NCBI GenBank assembly: GCA_003540955.1
Contig: DPMX01000229.1
Span: forward strand, 5,883 to 15,057
Direction: 5' to 3'
DNA length: 9,175 bases
From: Gammaproteobacteria bacterium
GTDB lineage: Bacteria; Pseudomonadota; Gammaproteobacteria; Ga0077536
Below, piece after piece: positions 1 to 6,334 of this stretch. Numbering within the stretch: position 1 is the stretch's first letter; the number at the start of each line of letters is the position of its first letter. Under the pieces are notes generated by a model. It worked only from the letters and a program-made list of their open reading frames with translations, was not told the origin of the DNA and did no database searches. Made by a program: the position numbers and the translations under genes.

Positions 1-711
1 ATCGAGGCTCGCGAGCGAGTCGAGGCAGCAATCAGTCAAATAAGTGGCGGTGCGGATTTCGGTGACGTCGCGCTCGCAACGTCTGACGGGCAAAACGCGC
101 TTGAAAAAGGCGACTTGGGCTGGCGCCGCTCGGAAGAGGTCCCAAGTTTATTTTCAAGCTTTGTACGTGACATGGAAATAGGAGAGACAAGTGGCATAAT
201 CACTAGCCCGAGCGGTTATCATATTATCCAATTGACCGATCGCCGAAGTGGCGAAGAGGTGCTCGTAGAACAAACTTTGACCCGCCATATCCTTATTTCG
301 ACCAGCGAGATTGTCTCCGATTTAGAAGCGCTAAATCGCGCAAACCAACTCAAGATACGTCTTGATTCTGGAGAAAGCTTCGAAACCCTAGCGCGTACAA
401 ATTCTGACGATCGTGGATCCGCAGTCGACGGCGGTGCGCTCGGCTGGGTAAATAAAGGGCAGATGGTGCCTGAGTTTGAGGAAGTGATGCTTTACACTGA
501 AATTGGCGAAATTAGCTTTCCGTTCGAAACAGACTTTGGTTGGCACATTTTACAAGTGCTTGACCGTCGCTCTTACGACGGCACAGAGGACGTAAAACGT
601 GAGAAAGCGCGATCCGCAATCAGCCAGCGTAAAACAGACGAAAGTTACCAATCGTGGCTACGCAGGCTTCGCGATGAAGCCTACGTAGAACTGCGTATAG
701 ATGAACCATGA
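1..711 (+). CDS. surA: Periplasmic peptidyl-prolyl isomerase / OMP chaperone SurA, C-terminal part (5' end outside window)
   Basis: The frame is open from the first base, giving 236 residues of the C-terminal part; E. coli SurA is about 428 residues, so roughly half is missing to the left. SurA is a periplasmic chaperone that escorts outer-membrane proteins to the BAM complex and carries two parvulin-type PPIase domains. Seen here: the end of the first parvulin domain (GDLGW at about residues 37-41, GYHIIQLTDRR at 72-82). A complete second parvulin domain follows (RHILI near 95, GGALGW near 144-149, FGWHILQVLDRR near 179-190). The charged C-terminal helix (QRKTDESYQSWLRRLRDEAY) then packs back onto the N-domain in known SurA structures. 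The stop codon overlaps the pdxA start by 11 bp, the usual surA-pdxA coupling. The missing N-terminus (signal peptide and chaperone core) cannot be assessed. Confidence 0.95.
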   Translation: MEARERVEAAISQISGGADFGDVALATSDGQNALEKGDLGWRRSEEVPSLFSSFVRDMEIGETSGIITSPSGYHIIQLTDRRSGEEVLVEQTLTRHILISTSEIVSDLEALNRANQLKIRLDSGESFETLARTNSDDRGSAVDGGALGWVNKGQMVPEFEEVMLYTEIGEISFPFETDFGWHILQVLDRRSYDGTEDVKREKARSAISQRKTDESYQSWLRRLRDEAYVELRIDEP

Positions 712-1702
712 TCCCCCACCGACGCTCGCACTTACCGCGGGTGAACCAGCCGGAATCGGGCCTGACATCGTCGCGAACATAGCCGGACGCAATATTCCAG
801 CAAAAATAATCTGTATAGCCGATCCCAAGGTGATTGACGCTCGCGCAAAGACGTTAGGCCTTGAAGTACGGATTATCCAATGTGACAAACTCAGCACAGC
901 GCCAACCCACCAACCCGGCTCACTAGTCGTTCTGCCAGTTCGCACTGGTGCACAGGTGATTCCTGGGACTTTAGATGTCAATAACGCGGACTACGTGATG
1001 AAGTGTCTGGATATCGCGGTTGCTGCTGCGAAGAGCGGTAAAGTTGACGCCATTGTCACAGGGCCGGTACACAAAGGTGTAATCAACGATGCAGGTTTTG
1101 CGTTCACCGGGCACACGGAGCACCTTGCCAAAGACCTAACCCCCGAGCATAGACCGGTGATGATGCTTGTCTCGGGTACTCTACGCGTTGCCTTGGCGAC
1201 GACCCACATTGCGCTAAGCGATGTTCCAAGAACACTAACCACAACTGGTTTGATGGATGTTATCGAAGTCGTCGACGAAGCACTCAAAAGGCAATTCGAT
1301 ATACAACATCCCCGTATCGGCGTGTGTGGCTTAAATCCTCACGCGGGAGAAAATGGACATTTTGGGCACGAAGACCGGGAAATCATCGCACCTGCCATTG
1401 CGTCTGCGGAGCACAAAGGGATTACGATACTGGGGCCGATACCAGCAGATACTGCATTCGCGCCAAGAACTCGTGCTTGTATCGACGCCTACGTTACCAT
1501 GTACCATGATCAAGGCCTGCCAGTAGTAAAGGCGCTTAGCTTCGGAGAAATCGTCAACATCACACTAGGCTTGCCGATCCTGCGAACCTCGGTCGACCAC
1601 GGTACGGCGATCGAACTTGCAGGTAGCGGGAAGGCGAATTCGGAGAGTTTGTATGCCGCGCTGATTGCCGCCATCAACCTCGTAAAAACGCGCGATCAGT
1701 GA
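701..1702 (+). CDS. pdxA: 4-hydroxythreonine-4-phosphate dehydrogenase PdxA
   Basis: The product has 333 residues, the normal length for PdxA (about 329 in E. coli). This cytosolic NAD(P)- and divalent-metal-dependent enzyme oxidises 4-phosphohydroxy-L-threonine in the DXP-dependent branch of pyridoxal 5'-phosphate synthesis. Seen in the protein: LTAGEPAGIGPD at 11-22, TGPVHKGVIND with FTGHTEHLA at 120-143, and NPHAGENGHFGHED at 212-225. MYHDQGLPVVK lies at 267-277 and TSVDHGTAIELAGSGKA at 296-312. His169, His214 and His269 fall where the three metal ligands of the E. coli enzyme (His166, 211 and 266) are expected. The ATG at 701 lies inside the end of surA, and the TGA stop overlaps the GTG start of rsmA by 4 bp. 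No strong Shine-Dalgarno is seen, so translation is probably coupled to surA. Nothing looks damaged. Confidence 0.97.
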   Translation: MNHDPPPTLALTAGEPAGIGPDIVANIAGRNIPAKIICIADPKVIDARAKTLGLEVRIIQCDKLSTAPTHQPGSLVVLPVRTGAQVIPGTLDVNNADYVMKCLDIAVAAAKSGKVDAIVTGPVHKGVINDAGFAFTGHTEHLAKDLTPEHRPVMMLVSGTLRVALATTHIALSDVPRTLTTTGLMDVIEVVDEALKRQFDIQHPRIGVCGLNPHAGENGHFGHEDREIIAPAIASAEHKGITILGPIPADTAFAPRTRACIDAYVTMYHDQGLPVVKALSFGEIVNITLGLPILRTSVDHGTAIELAGSGKANSESLYAALIAAINLVKTRDQ

Positions 1703-2478
1703 ATAGGCCCCATTCCCGTAAACGATTCGGGCAACACTTCTTAAGTGATCCAGAGGTCATCCAACAGATCACTGACCTAATAGCTCCAAGCCCAACCGAC
1801 CACATAGTTGAAATTGGTCCAGGGCGAGGTGCACTAACGATGCCGCTTATGAAGCACCGGGTACGTCTTACCGTCATTGAAATAGACCGAAATCTTGCAG
1901 GAGCAATTAGAAGCCAATTCGGGCATGAACCGGATTTCAAAATCCAGATTCAAGACGCATTAAACGTGGATTATGCTAAATTGATCGGAGCTGATCATGT
2001 GAGAGTAGTCGGGAATCTTCCATACAATATCTCAACTCCACTGATTCTCAAGTTAAGATCGCACCACACATCCATTCAAGATATGACCTTTATGTTGCAG
2101 AAGGAGGTCGTCGACAGGCTGTGTGCCGTACCTGGAACGAAGGCTTATGGTCGACTCTCCGTGATGGTCCAAAGCGGAAGTCAAGTAGAACCATATTTCG
2201 AGGTGCCCCCGCTCGCCTTTGAACCTCCGCCGAGAGTTACCTCGAAACTTGTTCGAATTACACCGCAATTGAGCTCGCTCTCGGCCCATGCCGAAGCCCT
2301 CCTCGAAACTAGCGTCCGTCAGGCATTCGGACAACGCCGAAAGACCATCAAAAACACTCTTGGTAAAACAGTGTCCCATGAGGTATTAACAACTTGCGGG
2401 ATCGGTCTTACTCAGCGTCCAGATGAAATCGATGTCGAAACCTATGTCCGGCTCGCGAACGCACTTTCCGTCGGGTAG
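1699..2478 (+). CDS. rsmA: 16S rRNA (adenine1518-N6/adenine1519-N6)-dimethyltransferase RsmA (KsgA)
   Basis: The 259-residue protein starts with GTG, overlapping the pdxA stop as GTGA. It is a SAM-dependent methyltransferase that dimethylates two adjacent adenines in the 3'-terminal helix 45 loop of 16S rRNA late in 30S assembly. Seen: the family N-terminus RKRFGQHFLSD (7-17), SAM-binding motif I VEIGPGRGALT (37-47), acidic Glu61 in VIEIDRN, and Asp86 in QDALN. The catalytic NLPYNIS motif is at 106-112. Further on are FEPPPRVTSKLVRI and the C-terminal RQAFGQRRKTIKNTL segment typical of KsgA. The GTG start is supported by the family N-terminus beginning within a few residues of it and by the 4-bp overlap; no good ribosome binding site is visible. 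It is the last gene of the surA-pdxA-rsmA unit; apaG and apaH, which often follow, are absent here. No clear terminator is seen after the TAG. Confidence 0.97.
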   Translation: MNRPHSRKRFGQHFLSDPEVIQQITDLIAPSPTDHIVEIGPGRGALTMPLMKHRVRLTVIEIDRNLAGAIRSQFGHEPDFKIQIQDALNVDYAKLIGADHVRVVGNLPYNISTPLILKLRSHHTSIQDMTFMLQKEVVDRLCAVPGTKAYGRLSVMVQSGSQVEPYFEVPPLAFEPPPRVTSKLVRITPQLSSLSAHAEALLETSVRQAFGQRRKTIKNTLGKTVSHEVLTTCGIGLTQRPDEIDVETYVRLANALSVG

Positions 2479-2559
2479 AAGTTTGTAAAGTTGCGTTACA
2501 TTCCTCTACTGCACACAAGCATATCGAGTTAAGTTATTGAGTCTTAAGCCTACTAGATG

Positions 2560-2594
2560 TTACCCACAAATTCTGTGCATAACACTGTGCATAA
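2560..2594. promoter_or_regulatory. Cluster of three DnaA-box-like 9-mers
   Basis: Two copies of TGTGCATAA lie at 2574-2582 and 2586-2594, 12 bp apart start to start. Read on the minus strand they are TTATGCACA, a full match to the DnaA-box consensus TTWTNCACA. A third, plus-strand copy, TTACCCACA at 2560-2568, has one mismatch. Looser one-mismatch copies follow at 2708-2716 (GTATTCACA), 2765-2773 (minus strand, TTGTACACA) and 2787-2795 (TGATCCACA). That the 9-mers are present is certain; that DnaA binds them is inference. They could act in DnaA titration, transcription control or an origin-like function. Confidence 0.45.
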
Positions 2595-2623
2595 GTCAAA
2601 GCCTTGAATAAAATCTGCCCATT

Positions 2624-2651
2624 TTGCTCGACGAATTCCTAGATCGAGCAA
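2624..2651. repeat. 8-bp perfect inverted repeat (possible operator)
   Basis: TTGCTCGA at 2624-2631 is repeated in inverted form as TCGAGCAA at 2644-2651, with a 12-base spacer. The arms can be extended by a G-T pair and one A-T pair. There is no run of T after it on either strand, so it does not look like an intrinsic terminator. It lies 30 bp right of the DnaA-box-like cluster. A dimeric regulator could bind here, but nothing identifies one. Confidence 0.4.
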
Positions 2652-3071
2652 GAATCAGACAAATAATAAACCTTAATGCTTATTAGCTAGTTAGGGTCGG
2701 GATCTAAGTATTCACATCGTCGACCTACTCTAACCCGATGTTCTATCGGCGTTGCAAACTAGATTGTGTACAAAGGTGAGATAAGGTGATCCACACTGCG
2801 ACCCATCGCTGACCAAAAATACTAAACGGATCTGTGCAACCATCCGACCCAGATGCCCCCTCATCGGTCTAATTTGAGCCGCTTCCGATATCTTTTTTAT
2901 TGCCGGGATTACATTAGGTATCCCTCCGGTTAAGCCACTGAGACCAGAACACGACGCTATGATATCTCTCGGCTTTCCGGGTATCCCATGTAAACACATT
3001 GGTCCACCACCTAACGACTCGTCATCACTTGTTCTGTCGGGTACCATCCGATTCTCAGTTGGGCGACCTGG

Positions 3072-3101
3072 TTGTCATTGAGCGACGTTAATTCACATAA
3101 A
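3072..3101 (+). promoter_or_regulatory. Possible sigma-70 promoter for the TRAP transporter genes
   Basis: TTGTCA at 3072-3077 matches the -35 consensus at 5 of 6 positions. It is followed after 18 bp by CATAAA at 3096-3101, a 4 of 6 match to the -10 box. Transcription would start near 3108, leaving about a 45-base leader before the proposed GTG at 3151. Prediction by eye only. Confidence 0.35.
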
Positions 3102-3150
3102 AAAGTGGAGCTTTCCCCGATTCCAGTCGAAAACTTACAACGCCGTCGGG

Positions 3151-3723
3151 GTGCGGGATGCGATGCCCGACAGGCCTGAACCACAGCAGAGGACTCAGAC
3201 CATTCTTAAGTGCCCGGTAAATACGATAGTACGGTTCTTTGATAATCTAAGTGAGCTCACAGGCCGCTTGACGGCGTGGATGGTCATAGCGATGGTGGTA
3301 CTAACGTTGTATGACGTCACGATGCGTTACGTCTTTCGCGATGGCTCGGTTGCATTGCAAGAGTTGGAATGGCATTTTTTCGCACTAGTGATTTTGTTCG
3401 GCGCAGCGTATACCCTAAAGTGCGGCGAACACGTACGGGTTGATCTTATTTACTCAAGTCCGTACTTGCCGGAACGGTATCGCCAAGTTGTAGATATTCT
3501 CGGTAATTTAGTGTTCTTGCTCCCCTTTGCAATAATGATCGTCTGGACGTCTATTCCGTTCGTACACGACGCCTTCATCCACCGAGAGACCTCACCCGAC
3601 CCAGGTGGTTTGAGCCATCGCTGGATAATAAAGGCCTCCATTCCTATAGGGTTCCTTCTGTTAGCCACGCAAGCTGTAGCGGACACAATAAAACGGATCG
3701 CCGCACTGCGTCGGACCGCTTAA
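3151..3723 (+). CDS. TRAP transporter small membrane subunit (DctQ family, FcbT2-like)
   Basis: The 190-residue integral membrane protein has four hydrophobic segments at about 41-60, 73-90, 113-136 and 158-180, the DctQ topology. DctQ proteins are the small subunit of TRAP transporters, which use an ion gradient and a periplasmic binding protein to import organic acids. Family features seen: QELEWHFFALVILFGAAYTL (70-89), CGEHVRVDLIY (91-101), and SPDPGGLSHRWIIKASIPIGF (148-168). These match my memory of the 'mannitol/chloroaromatic' branch (FcbT2-like, COG4665). Substrates in that branch are carboxylates such as 2-oxoacids or chlorobenzoate; the substrate here is unknown. The start may be GTG at 3151 or the in-frame ATG at 3163, since neither is well placed behind a Shine-Dalgarno. 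It is followed 4 bp later by the large subunit. No DctP-type binding-protein gene lies upstream or downstream in the window. Confidence 0.9.
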   Translation: MRDAMPDRPEPQQRTQTILKCPVNTIVRFFDNLSELTGRLTAWMVIAMVVLTLYDVTMRYVFRDGSVALQELEWHFFALVILFGAAYTLKCGEHVRVDLIYSSPYLPERYRQVVDILGNLVFLLPFAIMIVWTSIPFVHDAFIHRETSPDPGGLSHRWIIKASIPIGFLLLATQAVADTIKRIAALRRTA

Positions 3724-3727
3724 ACAT

Positions 3728-5047
3728 ATGGAGATCTGGGCTCTAGTCATGTTCGTAGTCGCTATTAGCGCACTGCTAATTGGATACCCAGTCGCATTCA
3801 CGCTAGGTGCAACAGCCTTACTGTTCGGCACGGTTGCGCTCGGTTTCGATTACTTTTATCTACTACCTCTACGGATCTGGGGCATCCTGACAAATTTCAC
3901 GTTGCTCGCTGTGCCGCTATTCGTGTTTATGGGCGTCGTATTGGAAAAAAGCGGCCTAGCCGAAGAGCTTCTCGAGACAATGGCAATGCTATGTGGGCGA
4001 ATGCGCGGAGGCCTCGCATTCGCCGTGATCATAGTCGGGGCACTACTAGCAGCGACGACCGGGGTCGTCGGTGCGACGGTCGTCACTATGGGGGTTATCG
4101 CTCTGCCGGCAATGTTAAAGCATGGGTATTCTCCGAGTCTTGCTACGGGAACTATCGCGAGCGCGGGTACTCTAGGTCAAGTCATCCCTCCAAGTATAGT
4201 TTTGATTCTACTTGCGGACGTCGTCGGCGTCCCAATTGGATCTCTCTTCTTGGCTGCAGTGGTTCCAGGTTCGATTTTGATCGCCCTTTATACAGGGTAT
4301 ATAGCGATTAAAGCTTGGCAGGATCCCAAAAGCGCTCCAGCTATCGTGTCTTTTGATCAACAGCCGATCATACTTCGAGTAGTAAAAAGCCTTTTCCCTC
4401 CATTGTTTTTGATCACTGCGGTGCTGGGTTCTATATTTTTTGGTGTCGCCTCGCCTACTGAATCAGCCGCCATAGGAAGCACAGGGGCACTGATTCTGGC
4501 CGCCTTCCGTCGCCGGTTAAGCCGAGACACCTTACAACTCGCAACCCTACAAACAATGAAGCTCACTTCTATGGTATTCATCATACTGATTGGTGCTACG
4601 GCGTTCGGGTTGGTGTTCAAGGGTATGGGCGGTGATCGTCTGGTACATGATATTTTTATCGCCATGCCAGGCGGCCACATTAGTTTCCTTCTCGTCGGCC
4701 AGGCAGTAATTTTTATACTCGGCTTCTTTTTAGACTTTGTTGAGATCTGCTTTATTGTTGTGCCCATATTAACGCCTATTGCCTCAGCGTTAGGACTAGA
4801 CATGTTGTGGTTTGCACTACTTATTGCGATCAATTTACAGACCTCATTTCTCACGCCGCCGTTCGGTTTTTCCCTATTTTATCTGAAGGCAGTCGCACCA
4901 AAGTCAATAAAGATTCAACAGATTTATCGCGGCATCGTTCCATTTGTAATATTGCAACTAGCAACTTTAACTTTAGTCGCCACTTTCCCGGAACTGATAC
5001 GCTGGCTACCTGATATGATGGACCGCATACACGGGATACCTCCGTAG
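3728..5047 (+). CDS. TRAP transporter large membrane subunit (DctM family, FcbT3-like)
   Basis: This 439-residue, strongly hydrophobic protein has many membrane segments and is of normal DctM length. It forms the transport domain of the TRAP system, probably an elevator-type ion-coupled importer working with the small subunit just upstream. Family motifs seen: IGYPVAFTLG near the N-terminus, FTLLAVPLFVFMGVVLEKSG (57-76), GRMRGGLAFAVIIVGALLAA (90-109), and TGVVGATVVTMG (111-122). Next come GTIASAGTLGQVIPPSIVLI (141-160) and SPTESAAIG in the middle. DFVEICFIVVPILTPI and LQTSFLTPPFGFSLFYL lie near the C-terminus. The ATG at 3728 is 4 bp after the DctQ stop and has no clear Shine-Dalgarno, so translational coupling is likely. 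Its TAG stop is 8 bp from the convergent aroE stop. The sequence groups with the FcbT3/COG4664 branch from memory; substrate not predictable. Confidence 0.93.
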   Translation: MEIWALVMFVVAISALLIGYPVAFTLGATALLFGTVALGFDYFYLLPLRIWGILTNFTLLAVPLFVFMGVVLEKSGLAEELLETMAMLCGRMRGGLAFAVIIVGALLAATTGVVGATVVTMGVIALPAMLKHGYSPSLATGTIASAGTLGQVIPPSIVLILLADVVGVPIGSLFLAAVVPGSILIALYTGYIAIKAWQDPKSAPAIVSFDQQPIILRVVKSLFPPLFLITAVLGSIFFGVASPTESAAIGSTGALILAAFRRRLSRDTLQLATLQTMKLTSMVFIILIGATAFGLVFKGMGGDRLVHDIFIAMPGGHISFLLVGQAVIFILGFFLDFVEICFIVVPILTPIASALGLDMLWFALLIAINLQTSFLTPPFGFSLFYLKAVAPKSIKIQQIYRGIVPFVILQLATLTLVATFPELIRWLPDMMDRIHGIPP

Positions 5048-5055
5048 CCGGAACG

Positions 5056-5898
5056 CTAGCGTAATGTAGCAATGACGGAGGTAGTATCGGGCTCTACACC
5101 ATGCCAAATCGAGAACGACTTAGCAGCCTGCTCCACCAGCATTCCGAGACCATCGTAGCAAGCTACCGCGCCGTGATCTCGACACCATTCCAAAAATCGT
5201 GTCCGACCATCAATTGTGTACATCATATCGTAACAACTGGTAAGAGAACCGATAGTCGTGGCACCTAGGGGAGGCAATTCACCGGATAGGCTGAGGGAGG
5301 TTGCGTTGATGACTATATCATACGGACCATTCGGTAGGCTCTCGTAGTCAAACGCCTCAAGCGAGCCCAGCGAAGAAAAACGACTCACGAGGTCTTCCGC
5401 CTTAGTTAGGGTCCGATTCACAATATTTAGCTCGCCCGGATTCTCTTCCAACAACGAAGGGATCACGCCTCGCGCCGCCCCACCGGCGCCCAGTAAAAGA
5501 ATGCGTTTACCGATTAAGCTTAACCCATGGTTACGTGTTAGGTCTCTTACAAGGCCGATTCCATCCACATTATCGCCAATCGTTACCCCGTCTGAATTTA
5601 CTGTCATCATATTCACGGCACCCGTTAGCGCCGCACGAGGCTTAAGCTTAGCCAAAGCGACATGGGCCTCTTCCTTCAACGGAACCGTGATACTCATCCC
5701 TCGCCCACCCTCGAGAACGAACTCAGTCACCGCATTTGCGAAACAGTTCGCCGGAACATCGACCCGTTGATAACGGAGCGCAATACCAAATTGTTTACCA
5801 AACGCAAGGTGAATATCGGGTGATTTACTATGGGCTATAGGCGAGCCAACAACACAGTAATATGGATCTCCCGGTGGAATCTGAAACCATTTACCCAT
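5056..5898 (-). CDS. aroE: Shikimate 5-dehydrogenase (NADP-dependent) AroE
   Basis: This cytosolic enzyme reduces 3-dehydroshikimate to shikimate in aromatic amino acid synthesis. From the ATG at 5898 the protein has 280 residues (E. coli 272). Seen, numbered from that ATG: VVGSPIAHSKSP (16-27) with the substrate-binding serines 24 and 26, SITVPLKE (69-76) with Thr71 and catalytic Lys75, and GAVN with Asn96. GDNVDG (108-113) carries catalytic Asp112, GAGGAARG is the dinucleotide loop, and NRT is the usual NADP-selecting motif. The C-terminus has INATS, YDMMYT and GLGMLVEQAAKSF. One oddity is Val in GDNVDG where Thr is usual. The start is uncertain: the frame stays open upstream to a GTG at 5979 (307 residues), but neither codon has a clear Shine-Dalgarno and the family does not need the extra 27 residues. 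Neighbours are unrelated; it probably has its own promoter. Confidence 0.95.
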   Translation of the reverse strand: MGKWFQIPPGDPYYCVVGSPIAHSKSPDIHLAFGKQFGIALRYQRVDVPANCFANAVTEFVLEGGRGMSITVPLKEEAHVALAKLKPRAALTGAVNMMTVNSDGVTIGDNVDGIGLVRDLTRNHGLSLIGKRILLLGAGGAARGVIPSLLEENPGELNIVNRTLTKAEDLVSRFSSLGSLEAFDYESLPNGPYDIVINATSLSLSGELPPLGATTIGSLTSCYDMMYTIDGRTRFLEWCRDHGAVACYDGLGMLVEQAAKSFSIWHGVEPDTTSVIATLR

Positions 5899-6334
5899 CA
5901 ATTTAATTACGCTTGAATTCGAAAGATTTGCCGGTACATACACTCCCCTTTCAAGCCCATTTGCGACTTGCGGGAGCACAATAACAGGTTGAATGCCTGT
6001 AAGACATCACCGTATCACCCACCCCTAGGTCTTATACATCTACAACAAACCTCATACAGAGCCTTCCCTAAAAGTGAGACGATGCATTTGGTCTAAGCGC
6101 GGGAAGACGGCTACGTCCCTCTTCGAGAAATTTATGAGAATCGAGAATATAGGCTGATCTACTCCGTGCACATCCAGAAAAATGTGCTTCCGCAGCTTCA
6201 ATTTTTACGACGATTTACAGACCACAAGTCAACCCATATGAATACCTTTGTGAGGCGCCCTATCCGCCAGACACTCTAACCAAAAGAAAGTCATTCGATC
6301 TCGTATATAAGGTCCGTATAAAAATCGCAGGGGG
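5899..6334. other. Non-coding gap between amtB and aroE
   Basis: Both flanking genes read leftward on the minus strand, so this gap must hold the end of the amtB transcript and the control region of aroE. I see no gene-like frame except the short leader ORF listed separately and the in-frame upstream extension of aroE. A minus-strand TATAAG (plus-strand 6031-6036) could be a -10 box, but the sequence 17 bp upstream is a poor -35. Small hairpins are ACAGG/CCTGT at 5984-6000 and GCACAT/ATGTGC near 6168-6187. Neither is followed by a T-run on the minus strand, so no intrinsic terminator for amtB is identified. Confidence 0.5.
5907..5939 (-). CDS. Possible 10-codon leader ORF upstream of aroE
   Basis: On the minus strand, a purine-rich AAGGGGAG sits just before an ATG at 5939 that opens a 10-codon frame (MYRQIFRIQA) ending in TAA at 5907. 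The aroE ATG follows 8 bases later, in a different frame, and has no Shine-Dalgarno of its own. This is the best ribosome-binding-site match in the aroE leader. Ribosomes finishing the short frame could reinitiate at aroE, or the short frame could be an accident of a start region placed further upstream. The peptide has no aromatic-residue run, so classic attenuation is not suggested. Confidence 0.25.
   Translation of the reverse strand: MYRQIFRIQA

Larger units (their letters stand above)
2479..3150. other. 672 bp gene-free region between rsmA and the TRAP genes
   Basis: No open frame here resembles a known protein. The only sizeable one is a 105-codon minus-strand frame (2730-3047), rich in Gly, Ser, Pro and Arg, with no recognisable motif and no good ribosome binding site; I do not call it a gene. 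The region has two parts. The left part (to about 2720) is AT-rich and contains DnaA-box-like 9-mers and an inverted repeat, described separately. The right part is more mixed and includes a T-run at 2891-2901 and a possible promoter just before the TRAP genes. A tRNA or an intrinsic terminator was looked for and not seen. A small RNA cannot be excluded by eye. Confidence 0.6.

Noticed and set aside
2905..2924. GGGAT/ATCCC hairpin near a T-run as a terminator
   Set aside because: The T-run lies before the stem on the plus strand, and on the minus strand the stem is followed by A's, so the order is wrong for an intrinsic terminator in either direction.
2730..3047. 105-codon minus-strand open frame in the rsmA-TRAP gap
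   Set aside because: No recognisable motif, low-complexity Gly/Ser/Pro/Arg make-up, and no good ribosome binding site. It could only be rescued by homologues in relatives, which I cannot search.
4357..4854. 165-codon minus-strand open frame inside the DctM gene
   Set aside because: Antisense shadow of a clearly real, motif-rich membrane protein gene.
5980..6334. Possible tRNA, small gene or mobile-element remnant between amtB and aroE
   Set aside because: No cloverleaf, no terminal repeats or target duplication, and no coherent open frame were found.
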